Origin: Monomorium pharaonis
Taxonomy: Eukaryota; Arthropoda; Insecta; Hymenoptera; Formicidae
Length of the DNA: 64,000 nucleotides
Reading direction: 5' to 3'
Assembly (NCBI RefSeq): GCF_013373865.1
Contig: NC_050472.1
Span: 10,857,413-10,921,412, forward strand
How positions within the stretch are numbered: the stretch's first letter is position 1; every line of letters begins with the position of its first letter. The notes beneath the pieces are model-generated. The model saw only the letters and a program-made list of their open reading frames with translations. It did no database searches and had not been told where the DNA came from. Shown in pieces: positions 1 to 11,655 of the stretch. The translations under genes were made by a program, and so were the position numbers.

Positions 1-150
1 GAAGTTTAACTAAACATAAATAATATAATTTTTATTTTTATTGTTATAGTAAAACAGCAATATTATTATTGTTGAGAATCTGAAACAATTTTTAGTAAAT
101 ATAAAAAAACAAAACAGGTGACAGGCATTACAATAAGATAATCTCAACTA

Positions 151-3100
151 CTAATCTCCATAACAGCCAAATGGCATTTTACATACATAGTTCGCACATG
201 GTACACTTATAAAAACGCATTGACTTATTATCTGATTTACATCAATACATTTTAAATGGCTATAGCTATCTATTTTCTGAATATGGAAATTGGTAATATT
301 TGTATTTCTAATAACAGATTCATCGTGCATAGTAAACGACTGCACAATTAATTTGACTACTTGGCAATTTAAAAATTAATCTAATCACAACAGTTTCTCC
401 AGAGTTAATTAATATATATGAATCATTATTAAGTTTGTTGTCACAATATCTACTACATGTATATCTTATTTGCTTATAAATCATTCTCTGATAAGCTAAA
501 CAATTTTCAGTTAACATATCATTTATCCCAAGTAACTGCTCTTGCTCATCTGATAATGAATATTTTTCCCCTCTTCCTAAAAGTATAATTTCGTATCCAC
601 AACGCATGAAATAAATAAAGTTTTTTTTTTAAATTTTCTCGGAAAACTCAATAGTGTTTTTTGACAAAACAAGGTTTGAACACAAATAGGGTATTGAAGT
701 ATAAATAAGAAACTTGCGTGCAATTTGTAAAATAACATTCGAAGGACTATGATATAATTGCATAAGATAACGGTTTTGACCTTCGTATAGAAAGGAATTA
801 TGAGTCCATAATGGACCCCAGTTGAGAACACCTTTGCAAATATGTGACAAAAGATGAATATTGTACACCATGTTTTCTTCACTAAAATACTTTTGAAATA
901 AATACATATAGCACAAAAAAAGTTTATGAGCTCGAAATACTTCTTCACGTGTCATTGATTTTTGTAATAAAATATTAGTTGCTGCAGATAACATAGCAAT
1001 GTGATTTATATATTTCTTCTTCAGCAAACCTTTAAAACATGGCACAGAATAAAATAATAACCATGCTCTCCATTCGGACGCTTTCCATTTACTTATATCT
1101 TTGATAGAGCGAGGGGTCCTTGTTATAGAAGACGGAGGACGTATTATTAAAAGCCTTTCGTCAATCGTGCTCAGCACATGGCTTATTCCTACACTTTCTG
1201 AGATATGCCAAAACTTTTTATAAGTATATTGTAGAATAAGTTCAGTATGTAGTTTCGTTACTCCAAGTAGAATGTTATGCATATAATCAACCACAAATCC
1301 ATTTATAAAATTGAAGAAATTTAATGACATTAACGGTGAAAAACCTTTTACTCCTCTATATTGTCTTTTGTTTTTATTTATTTCATCTTTTCTTTCAAAT
1401 GTTTCAAGTAAATCTTTTTTCGTGGATTCCAATGTTCTTTCTTCAGCAGGATAAATTGAAATTGTAAATCTTTGTCCTCTCCGTGTACGTTCCGACTTTT
1501 GATAACAAAATGTGCAACCATAGTAGGCAGCAAATGATTGAAAATTAAGTAATTGATACCTTGCAACTGAATCAGCAATGCAACAAAGTGGAATAACTTT
1601 ACTAATAATTTCATTGCCATTATGCATCCATCTGAATCCTTCTGTAGAAAGCTTATTGGCTTCATTGATAAATGGCTGTAAAAAAACTTTCTGATTAGGA
1701 TCTTTGGACCCTATGTACAAGCCAGCAAGCAAAACATACTTGTTTCGTTCTGAAACTGGTAATTCATTTATAGTTAGATATATTGGCCAAAGTGTCTTGT
1801 TATTCGATTTACCTGTGTGAATACCATCAGTGAAAAAAAAATAAGATAAATTATATGGTGAAGATAATATACCACCATTCTCAAAATGCTTTTTGTATTC
1901 TTCTCCATCATAAATATCTTCCAAAGCATCTTCTTTTATTTTATTTCGATTAAATCTATGATTCATTACAGCATGGACAAAATTATTGTCTTTAATCAAT
2001 TTTTTTAACTGAGACTCTAAAGATACTGAGATAAAGAAATTTGATGAATTTGAAACATCAATATTAGCATCACAGTTTGTACATATCTCATTCCCTTTCA
2101 ATTCTTTCTTTATTCCAAGATATATCTCACAGTCGGGGCAATAAATATGAAAAGATATGTTTTCTCTCTCTGTATCTAACAATTGGAAATAGCTATATTT
2201 TGTTACTTTAATCGTATTATCTCCATAAATAGTATTGAACATTTTTAAAATATCTATTTGAGCTTCCCATGATAAATTATGTCTTAGCCCTAATATTAAA
2301 CACATGAACATAACATCTGCAGCAGCAGTTTCAGTACATGGACAGAGAGATTGTTGTTTAGAATTTAAATCTGTCATAAATTCTTTACCGTTAAGAATGG
2401 AATAATTTTTATCTTGTAGAAAACATGGTTCAACATTTTTCAAAATAGATTTATTCCTACAATCTACAATCTCTTCTGGGTCAGATTCATCTTCAATTCC
2501 ACATTCAGATTCTTTTTCAGTTCCAAATGTGATACTTTTTTTAGAGTTGAAATTATGACTTCTCTCATCTTGAGCTTCATCATTACTAGTAACAGAATTT
2601 TCAGTTAAAAACAAGTCAATCGGATCTGAATCTTTATCACAGGAAGATTGAAGTACTGGTGAAACTTGCAAATTTTCTGCAACTAATGTTGATGAGGTTG
2701 GAACTTCTATTGTACTGCTCCTTGTTGATACAACACGAGGTATTTGTGTACAGACTTGATTAGAATTTACATATTCTTCTTGCCTTTCATCAAAGCTTAA
2801 ATGAGGTAAAATCCGTTCTTCTTGTAAAGCTTTATGGTCAAGTTTTTGCTGAGCAATCTACAGATATTAATAAAGACGTTGAGAACCAGCAAAAAAACTT
2901 GTTTTAATCATAAAATTATACAAAAAAAACTGTTAATTAAAGGGGAGAATTCGTTTAGGAGGCCAAAAAATAGCATGATTTTTTGCAGCCACAATAAAAG
3001 TTATCTTTTATAAAACTTTGAATGTTAATTTACATCTTAAAGTGTACAAAAAAATTTAATAAGACGTCTTTAATAAGATGTCTTATGTCCCAATTTTGGA

Positions 3101-3646
3101 CATTGTGTTGTCTAAAGCTCGTTCTGTTCAGTAAAAAAAACCAAAAGTACATCTTAAACCTTAAGCCAATACCTTGTAGGATGGTAAAAAAAAGTTTTTA
3201 ATTGAAGAATGGAAATAGGTAATTTTGAAAAAAAAATTGCGACTTTGACGAAAAAATTTAAACATTTTATTGCAAAAAATTATCATTAAATCTTTTTTCA
3301 TTTGATTCACAAAATTGTTTGATTCACCTAGAAAAAGTTTATTTAAATTGGTTTATTAGATTTTTTTTCTATCTAATACACAAATTATAAAAACCTTGTT
3401 TATTTGAGATCACGTTATTTTTGCAACAAAATGTTTATTTTTTTTACAAAAAAATTATTTTGTACACTTTCAAATGTAAGTAAAACATATCCAAATTTTG
3501 TAAAAGATAACTTATTATAGCTGCAAAAAAATTATTGAAATTATACTATTTTTTAGGGAAATTATAAATCATTGAAATTAATATGCTCCTACGAGTTTCT
3601 CCCCTTATTAATAACATGGATACTTTACCGAATATAATTGAAGCAT
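151..3646 (-). pseudogene. Tnp2-like (CACTA/EnSpm-type) transposase gene, copy 1, decayed
   Basis: An open frame runs from an intron acceptor (exon start 2857) to a TAA at 629-631, about 740 codons. Seen in order: an acidic, Ser/Glu-rich N-terminal part; a CPCTE-led helical segment; a CPDC...CTNC zinc ribbon; FFFTDGIHTGKS; LWPIYLTINELP; the FVVDYMHNILLGV block; WKASEWRAWLLFYSVP; and a HLLSHICKGVLNWGPLW block. These motifs in this order are typical of Tnp2-like transposases with a DUF4218-like C-terminus, widespread in arthropod and cnidarian genomes; such proteins catalyse cut-and-paste transposition. After the TAA the same frame continues with related sequence to about 360. A one-base slip at an A/T run then moves it to another frame ending at 151. 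A small upstream exon at 3629-3646 (ATG at 3644-3646, basic, donor GTAAAG) joins in phase. The gene looks recently dead: one stop and one frameshift, both at homopolymers. Family call by motif memory, not search. Confidence 0.8.
2940..3606. mobile_element. Long-TIR MITE inside the transposase intron
   Basis: The left end reads AGGGGAGAATTCGTTTAGGA and the right end is its imperfect reverse complement (CTCCTACGAGTTTCTCCCCT). Behind the ends, roughly 110 bp at 2965-3055 also pair with 3455-3550 (shared inverted blocks TTTTTTGCAGC, AAAGTTATCTTTTA, AAAGTGTACAAAA). The total length is about 667 bp, with no coding potential. It lies wholly inside the intron between exons 3629-3646 and 2857-629 of the flanking transposase. 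Flanks are TTAATTAA on the left and ATTAATA on the right; an exact target duplication is not certain. Confidence 0.78.
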
Positions 3647-3649
3647 ATT

Positions 3650-4121
3650 TTTTGCTTTGTTTTGTTTTTTACGTCGGTACCATTGTGTACACCGAGGGAT
3701 ACTCTCGTTCAAAAATAAATAGCGTTTATAACGGCCCATTATAAGTAACAACTCTCTCTAATAACAATTCAAAACGGAAAAGATCGTGGACTTCCAGGGT
3801 TTGTTCGGGTCGCACGCTTGAATACATATACTATTCGCAGCAACGCGTCAACTGATTAATGTGATTGGTCAACGAGCGCACTGGGGCGAATAGAAGTATG
3901 GATCATGCAAACTGAACAAACCTATACTCACTGCGCATTTCGTAGGCGCACGCACGCTGATATTAGAGTGAGAGAGCAATAGCTGGAGGCTGTTAGGCGC
4001 GAGCATGTACAGACGTGTTTTTGCAGATGTTTTTATGAAGATTGATTGTTTTAATTGCCTATGATAAGCTGGTCAGTATCATAAAATTTCGACTATTGTT
4101 ATAAATAGTTTGGCTAGTGAT
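3650..4121. promoter_or_regulatory. Intergenic region between two head-to-head genes
   Basis: About 470 bp separate the first recognisable transposase exon (minus) from the BEN gene start codon (plus). It is clearly richer in G and C than both flanks, with CGCACGC/GCGCAC-type repeats around 3830-4000. This is what a shared bidirectional promoter of a two-gene element would look like, but no TATA box or initiator could be assigned with confidence. Inference only. Confidence 0.35.
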
Positions 4122-7100
4122 ATGGATACGTCTGATTGGTTCGCGTATGTAAAATATAAAGACAACGTAAAAGAAAAAGTGGCAATAACCAAAATAAGTG
4201 ATGTGGATAGCAAAGGACAAAAGATTCTATTTCAACCTAAAAATGTGAACGATTATGTGTATGGTAAATTATATTCTGTTCGAACAAGTCTAAATAGCAA
4301 GAATGGGAAAGAATCAAAATATTATGCTGTTATTGGCACAATGGCAGGTAAGTTTTAAACATGTAAAATCCAATTAATTTAAGAATAATTTGTGCTTTTG
4401 TTTCGTGAAAATATGTCCTCTGTTTGATAAAATTACAATTACAATAAAATAACTGCTGATACTCATATAAAGGTTTAAAACACTTAACTTATTTCTCAAT
4501 AATTATACAATATGTTGAATGACTTTATCAACAAGTAACTTTAATGATACATTTGTTATTACAAAATATATGTGTTTTTTAGTCAATCTATTGTAATTAA
4601 ATCAACGTGTGATCTTTGAGATTATTTTAGCACACTGTTAAAAACAACAAATAAATAAATATGTACTGAAAATATGACAGAATATAACAAAATAATTTTT
4701 GTTCAATTAATTAATTCTTTTATGTGCAAATGATAAAATATTTCTTTGTGCTGTCTGCTAAATATAAAAAATATTTAGTTATTATTATATAATAATCAAA
4801 TTAGAATATTACATTTAGTTATCTTCGTAAAAATTTAATAAAAATGTTGAATAACATGATAAATTTTTGCAAAATAAAAGTATGGTTTTTATACATATCT
4901 AATTTTATATAATATTTCTAATTTATGTAATTTTTTAATTAAATTTTATTTTAGAGTATTATGATTATGTCTATTTGATACTCTGTCGAAATATCTAATT
5001 TAAACAGTAATATAAATTTTTTTTTAACTAAATTTTTTATGCTTTCTAATAAATAATGTTTATGTGATGAATAACAGTATCAGCAACTATCTGTTATGAA
5101 AACTTTATAAGTAATTTTTTTATAAATGTTTAACAAGGATAGAAAATATCTTATATGCTTTACATGCTGTTATGTTTTCACTTTATATTTTTATATCAGA
5201 ATCTTTAGAAGCTTTAAATAATGTGCGACCCAGGTGGCCAAATATAGAAAATGATCATGATGAACCTGAATCCACAGAAATAGAAGATGAGAAAGAGAAC
5301 GAACCAGTAAATGATTTTGTAAAAAAAAATAAAGATCAGATGGTCTGTAAAAATTATTTTATTTGTTATTAGAAAAATTGTTTACTATAATATAGTTATA
5401 CGTATTTCTATTTTATTTTACAGAAAATTAAGAAAAATAAAAAACAATGTGCTTTCAATAAAGAGTTCACACAATTTATTGAAAACAATGTATTAAATGA
5501 AACAATTGAGCCAGTGAAAGTAAGTCTTAATGTAATATGAGTGAAATATTCATTATTAATACTAAGTTACATAGATGAGAATTTTGTTTAGATCTCGGTA
5601 GCTTAAATAATATTATTTTCTACATGAGATAATAAATTTTTTACACAGATTTAAATTCTAAAATATAAAATATTATAAAAATGTAATACTGAATAGTATT
5701 AAATTGGGGCCAGTAATTATTATCTATTTTAAATATTACAAATACGAACAGCAATACTTTAAAAAATTTTAAATAAGTATTAATTTCTGGCCAATTTAAT
5801 ATTGTCTAGTATTACATTTTTATAAGGGTAAACTTATTATAAAAAATTAGTTTAAAATTATTAGTATAAAAAATTAAATTAATTTGAATCTAATTATAGC
5901 ATTTATTGTTTCAAAATAAGACAACAGATAAATAATTAGCATACATATTACAAAATATTAAATAATTTAGACAATAATATTAGCAATCGAGATCCAATTT
6001 AGTTAATATAAATCTTTCTAAACTGATATAAGTCTTTAATAAATTTATTATCAATTTTTTTATTTATAATAAAAAAAAATTAAACAAAAAGAAACACACG
6101 AAGAAAATGAAGAACAGGAAAATGAAATAAAATGTCTTCAAGAAAAAATTAAACAATTAGAGGCTAATTTAAAGAAAAAAAATAAAGCACTTGCTAACTG
6201 TAAAAAAGTTGAGCATTTAGAAAGTATTTTTGAGAAAAAAATAGTACAGTTAGAAGAAAAAATTGAGAAAAACTTGGAGAAGGTTGTAAAAAATGTAACT
6301 GAACGTTTACTTGAAGAGAGTGTTACTCGTTTAAATAAAAAAATAACAAATATGGAAAATGTGATACGTAAGTCTTCTTTAACCAATGAAAAAGTATTAG
6401 ATATGTAGTTTTCCTGATTATACAGTATCAGGTATCAGGCCAGTAGGGCTTAGTACATTTTTCTTTTTTCTTTTTTTTTTACAAAATGCGCTTGTATTGA
6501 TAAAGCGTGTCACATACACAATATTATAAATAATTTTGTTTTAGAAATGCAACCTTTTCATTTAAACAATAATGCAGTCTCTGAATCTGAGGAAAAGGTA
6601 TTATTTTTTTTTAAAAACTTAACAAATTTTTTTTTAGCAACTTTTAACAACAAAAAAATATTAATTAAAATTAATTCTGTTTTTTTTTAATTAAATTTTT
6701 CTTGTTCTTTACTTATGAAACGTGATATTTATACTTTTAATATTTCTTCAATCTTAAATTAAAACGTAGTATTTACATATCAATTTTTTATCTTTTTTTT
6801 TTGTTAATTAAACTATTGCTAAGTTTTATATTAACTGTTACTTATTTAGATACTTCTTGGTGACGGAATTATGTGCTCCAAATATGCTTATCAAAATCTT
6901 AACACAGTCAAAGAGCATTCTGATTGGGCCATAACACTTCTTATAGGAGTTTATGGTGACAAGGCCCGAAAAATGAGATACAAAAAACCCCAAAGTCCAG
7001 ATCTAGAATCGTTTTCAAATTCTTTTGTAAACGTTGCTAAATGTGAGATACATTTTTGTATTCTGTTGGTGTTATGCATATTTTTGATAATAATTAGTTT

Positions 7101-8231
7101 AATACCCAATGTTTTGATTTGCAGATTATTACAGGAATTGGCTTGAAAATTTGACAATTGAAAATACTGAAGATCGCAAATATAGTTCAGCTCAAGTGGA
7201 AGATCTAGTTAATAGTCTCCCTGCATATCTTTCGAAAAGATGTATCGACATGAATGGATCCCGTATTTAAAAAAATAGTGAAGGGTCGCAAAGACAGTCT
7301 GACCTTATCGAAAAAAATCGAAAAAAAAGATTATATCAGAAAAGAGGCTCTTTGTTTCAACCATTAGAAATTCAACAATTGCAATCTAATAACCAAGTGC
7401 AATCTAGTCATCAAGTATCAGAGTTGGGTAAGTTAATAGATTTTTATAATTAAATTAAGTTAATGGATTATAAATTAATTTAGTTAAATTAAAAGTCACA
7501 CGAATAAAAAACTAATTTACATAAAGTTACATTAAGATTAAATTAACACAAGTTTAAGTAAAAGTTAATTTTAAAAAGCTTTATTTGCATAAAATTAAAA
7601 AGTCATAATTTAAGTTACATTTATTTAAGATTATCAATATAATTACAATATCGATCATCAAATATGTTTAATATTTTATTTGTAAATTAAGTTACAATAT
7701 TAATTATATAAAGTAACAAAAATATTATTTGTAAGTAGAATTTTGTATTTTTATTGTATAATTTTTTTTTCTTTTGCTTAAGTAAAATTTATAACTTTAA
7801 AAAAGTTAATAAGTTAAAGTATATATATTTAAAAAATAACTAATTAAAATTAAAAATTAAATTATTAAAAATTAATTAAATCAAATTAAGTTATTAACTT
7901 CTTAACTTTATTATAAACTTTCAACTTTTTAACTAGTTACCCAACCCTGTCAAGTGCAATCTAATCATAATCAAGAGCCACCAAGAGTCCAACAACAAAA
8001 TCAACAGCATTTTGAACTACTAAACACGCAAATATCGCAGCCTGGCTGTAGCTGGAATTTGCCAATTCCTTATAATACGTATGGACCGCAGAGTACAACA
8101 ACAGAAAATTGCGGTAAATTTATTTACAACTACTTTTTAATGTATTAAGAAAGTGGTTCAAATTAATTCTAATTATTGTTTTTGTTTATCTTTTAGAAAT
8201 CGGACGTAGTACTGATCTACATGTTATGTAG
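4122..8231 (+). CDS. BEN-domain protein gene, nine exons, one in-frame stop
   Basis: Exons read by eye: 4122-4347, 5200-5342, 5424-5519, about 6091-6367, 6545-6597, 6850-7042, 7125-7427, 7955-8113, 8197-8231. Junction phases (1,0,0,1,0,1,1,1) agree throughout, which strongly supports one real gene of about 490 codons. Residues 1-75 form a small domain (MDTSDWFAYVKYKDNVKEK). Next is an acidic linker, then a Lys/Glu-rich coiled coil encoded at 6091-6367. The BEN-like domain (ILLGDGIMCSKYAYQNL...DWAITLLIGVYGD...YYRNWLENLT) spans exons six and seven, followed by a Gln-rich tail. BEN domains bind DNA and protein partners, often in chromatin repression. Oddities: an in-frame TAA at 7268-7270 just after the BEN domain, with the same frame continuing to the next donor; and no AG acceptor in phase before exon four. 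It is divergent from the transposase at 151-3646 and could be that element's accessory protein or a captured host gene. Confidence 0.75.
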
Positions 8232-8665
8232 AAGAAAACAATAAAAATAAAATAATATTTTATATTTAAATCTATATTAATAAATAGTATTATCTATAAT
8301 AGTATTAAATAAAAATAGTTATAAATACAAATACCTCTGTTATAATAATGAGTATAATTTTAATCACTTTGCTTTTATTTTTTTATTTTTAAAAAATAAA
8401 AAAAAGTATATTAAACTAAGATTATAATTTTTAATAGTAGAACTATAGGCCCATAAACATTAGTCTCTTAAATTTTTTTGCATAAATAAAGGTATAACTC
8501 TACATTTAAGAAAATTGTTTTAATATAATTATAAGAAACAAAAATATGTTTTGTAAACGTTTATTAAATTAAGTTTAAGAACAAATTCTTAACTTGCACC
8601 AAACACTTGGAAACGTCATTACAAATGTCTTAACAACAATAAGAAAACACTGTATAAACATTATA

Positions 8666-9117
8666 CCCAGCGAAAGTAATGTTTATCAAAAGTTTATGAG
8701 ATGTTTATGATGTTTGCTTAAATGTTGAGAAGATGTTTTAATTGAGTTTTAAAACACATTATGAATTGTTTATGAGATGGAAATTTAAACATGGAATTGT
8801 TCATGAGATGTTCACAGTTATGTTTGATATACGTTCGGGAAATGTTTTGTGGTGTTCTCATAATGTTTAAGGAATGTTCTGCATAATATCGTGAAAACTG
8901 CATAATATCTCTTAAACATTTCTTAAACATAACGAATATTACACAACACTTTCAGAACGTCTATCAAACATAACTGTAACATTTGATAAACAATTCCATG
9001 TTTAAATTTCTATTTCCTAAACAATTCAATAAATGTTTTAAAGCTCAATTAAAACATTTCCTCGACTTTAAGCAAACATCTTATAAATTTTTAATAAACA
9101 CTCTATTTTCGCCAGGG
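8666..9117. mobile_element. Palindromic MITE, 452 bp
   Basis: The left end CCCAGCGAAAGTAATGTTTA and the right end (reverse complement begins CCCTGGCGAAAATAGAG) start inverted arms about 200 bp long. Shared blocks include AAATTTAAACATGGAATTGT and GATGTTTGCTTAAA. Both arms are built from repeated AATGTTTA/TGTTTGAT motifs. There is no coding content. Confidence 0.8.
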
Positions 9118-9268
9118 ATGTAGGGCACCTACACTACCATGCCCTACAACACTATTTTCACAAACTTAGAACCATTCGGTGTTCGGCGCTCGGTGCTCGG
9201 CACCTCGAGAAGTCTGTCAATTGTGAATATGTGAATTATCCCCGCCACTAACGGAATAATTCATATAT

Positions 9269-9388
9269 TCACATATCCTTGGATAACGGCGGCGTTAACG
9301 CCACTATCATTGTCTTCACAGTCTGGTTCTCCCTCGGTCCCTGCACCACCTTGAAGTAAAGCTTCTTCTTGTTGACGGCGATCGGCAC
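9269..9388 (-). CDS. Isolated terminal-exon-like reading frame, unidentified
   Basis: On the minus strand a polypyrimidine tract and CTTGCAG acceptor precede exactly 40 codons (39 residues plus TGA). The peptide starts VPIAVNKKKLYFKVVQGPRE and ends with an ALTPPLSKDM run. Codon third positions are G/C-rich, unlike the AT-rich surroundings, which argues for real or recently real coding. I do not recognise the protein, and no upstream exon was found in the next few kilobases. It may be the last exon of a host gene whose body lies far to the right, or a captured exon fragment. Confidence 0.35.
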   Translation of the reverse strand: MPIAVNKKKLYFKVVQGPRENQTVKTMIVALTPPLSKDM

Positions 9389-9399
9389 CTGCAAGAATC

Positions 9400-11655
9400 C
9401 AAGCGGGGCTCAGTAAAGGAAACGTTCATCGCCCTTTAAGAATTTTACATCAAACACCGAAACTGCGCCAAAGAACAAAAAAAGAGAGATGTAACTCTTA
9501 ACGTACAAAAAAGATGCACACAAAGAAGACACTACAGAAAAAGAAGACATTCTTTCTTTGAGAATATCTTTATATATTCCAAATGTGCTAAATATTAAAA
9601 TAAAATTGTACAAGCGTTAAATATTATATGAAGAATAGATAGTTTCATTAAGAAAAATATATTCTTATTATTCAATAATAATTTTCATAAAAGAAAAAGA
9701 TAAGAGAAAAAAAAATTGAATAAAAAATAATATTTTAAAAATTATAATTTTTAATATCATTATTTCTAAATACAATTACATATTATGCTCTTTAGACTAT
9801 TATAATATTGGAAAAATATATTTTTTATTAAAATTTAAGATTCTAAAATTATTTAAAAATTAAATCATTGCATAAGCAAAAAAATTTTTTATATTAAACA
9901 ATAATCAATAAATAAAATATTAATTTGATGCTGTTTTAAGTATTGCAGTTTAATTACTGCTTTAATATTTGATATTAATGTTTGAAACTATTTTTTCCGT
10001 AGATGTAATATAACAGTCGTCAATTCAACGAAGGCGCGTGATTTTCACCGTTTGAATCATGTTGTTTCTTAATGGATAATTTGTTAACTGGATCAAAGAG
10101 ATTTTAATTCACGTAATCGCAACAAATCTTATAATTTAAAAAGGCTATTTTATTCGAACCAAGAGATTCAAGTACAGAGATTCACACGTAAAAATCTATT
10201 CAAACTGATCAAGCGTGACTTTGCCTCCTTCGAAGAATTGGCACTAAGTTGATTTCGTGCACAAATAGGAACCATCACACATCACAGACATAGATTTGCA
10301 GTCGGAGAGGCAACGGAAATTAAAAGTTATGTGCGTTTCCGTTTCCCCGCACACATAGAGGTGACACGAAGAAGCGAAGCTTGAAATACCATGCAGAGGT
10401 AAAAGAAATTCCGTACTTACGTAATCCTACTCTCGGACGGAAGTTATTAATTATTTTCCTTCTCGACCCCGACCGGTGCGGCTTAATACAAATTGGTCTT
10501 GTCGCGAATGAAGAAAACTTATCTTTTGTTTCTTGGCGTAGAAAGCACAATTTGAGTATTTTTGCGGCACAATTTACATTTTTCCTTTAATTAAAAAGAA
10601 TCAATTTAATTTTTCAGAGAAGCGTCCGGGAATGAATCCGAATTTACCGGCGAAATTGGACAGAGTGATACAGAAAGGTCGCAGGGAAGCTTTTAAAACG
10701 TTCTAATCGATAATCACGCGGCGGCGCACCGCGCCGGCGGGATGTCCTCCCTTTCTCGTTACCTCGCGGTACATATATGTCCACGGTTGTCTACAATATC
10801 CATAGACTCGATGTTCTTCGCGCGTGTTTCCAATATGCATTATTTTGGAAAAATTTCCGTACGCCACGGTCTTCGCGATTAAGTTTCCGGAAGTTTCCAT
10901 TCGCATCCGCATAAAATGGTTGCGATAAAATTCGATGTATGGAACTTAGCGGACGGGTATCCCTTTTTGGAAGCGTTTCCCGACTGGTCGCGCTCGACGA
11001 AGGCAATTTAATTCGTTTCTCCGTTACCGAGCTTCAAATAATAATGACTCTTAATGGGCCGCGCTCGCGAAGCACAAATCGACGAAACAAAGTGTTTTCC
11101 GGCGTCGGCGTTTCGCGAGGGAAACATCCCTGACAGGAACTATTTGAATATTTGACGACCTTCCGGAAAGAGATAGAATAAAGTGAAGCGCGGTTTTTCT
11201 CAGCGTTAGAAGAGGAAACGCGTCGCGAGAACTCCCTTTTTAAGGGATCCCCTTGATATCTCGCGCTTCTTGCAATCGATCGCGACCTCGTGCTCGCAGG
11301 GTATTGAGATCTTTCCCCGTTGGAGCATGCCGATGAATGGCCGCGCGAAATGAGCGTTTTCAGCGCGGTAACGCGCCCGGATTAATTTTTTAGTTGGATC
11401 GAATTTGTGGGAAAGTAACGCGCGGTGACTTACGAGTTCGACAATGGGGGAACGAGGAGAAAGAGAGCAAGTAAACGCGCGCGCGACGTCGGCTCCCCGA
11501 GCCATAATAAACACAATTACGCGAAACAGTGTAATTAGCTAATTGCACTTTAATGTTTATTGAGCCGGTTCAATCATTCAGCAACGCCAATACGAGATGT
11601 TGGCTTTAATTACTCCATCCATTTGTTAAATAATTAACATTCGATTAATATCCTC
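9400..11655. other. Non-coding stretch with a GC-rich island
   Basis: 9.4-10.0 kb is AT-rich with no reading frame of note. From 10.0 to 11.6 kb the base composition rises, with many CG dinucleotides and several short open frames on both strands, none with family motifs or sensible splice context. At 11.53-11.65 kb there is a cluster of TAAT/ATTA cores (TAATTAGCTAATTG, TTTAATTACT, ATAATTAACATTCGATTAAT). Confidence 0.5.

Noticed and set aside
3617..3743. Plus-strand frame starting MDTLPNIIEAY
   Set aside because: It overlaps the better-supported minus-strand first exon of the transposase and has no continuation.
11206..11514. 102-codon minus-strand frame in a GC-rich island
   Set aside because: No motifs, no exon borders; open by composition.
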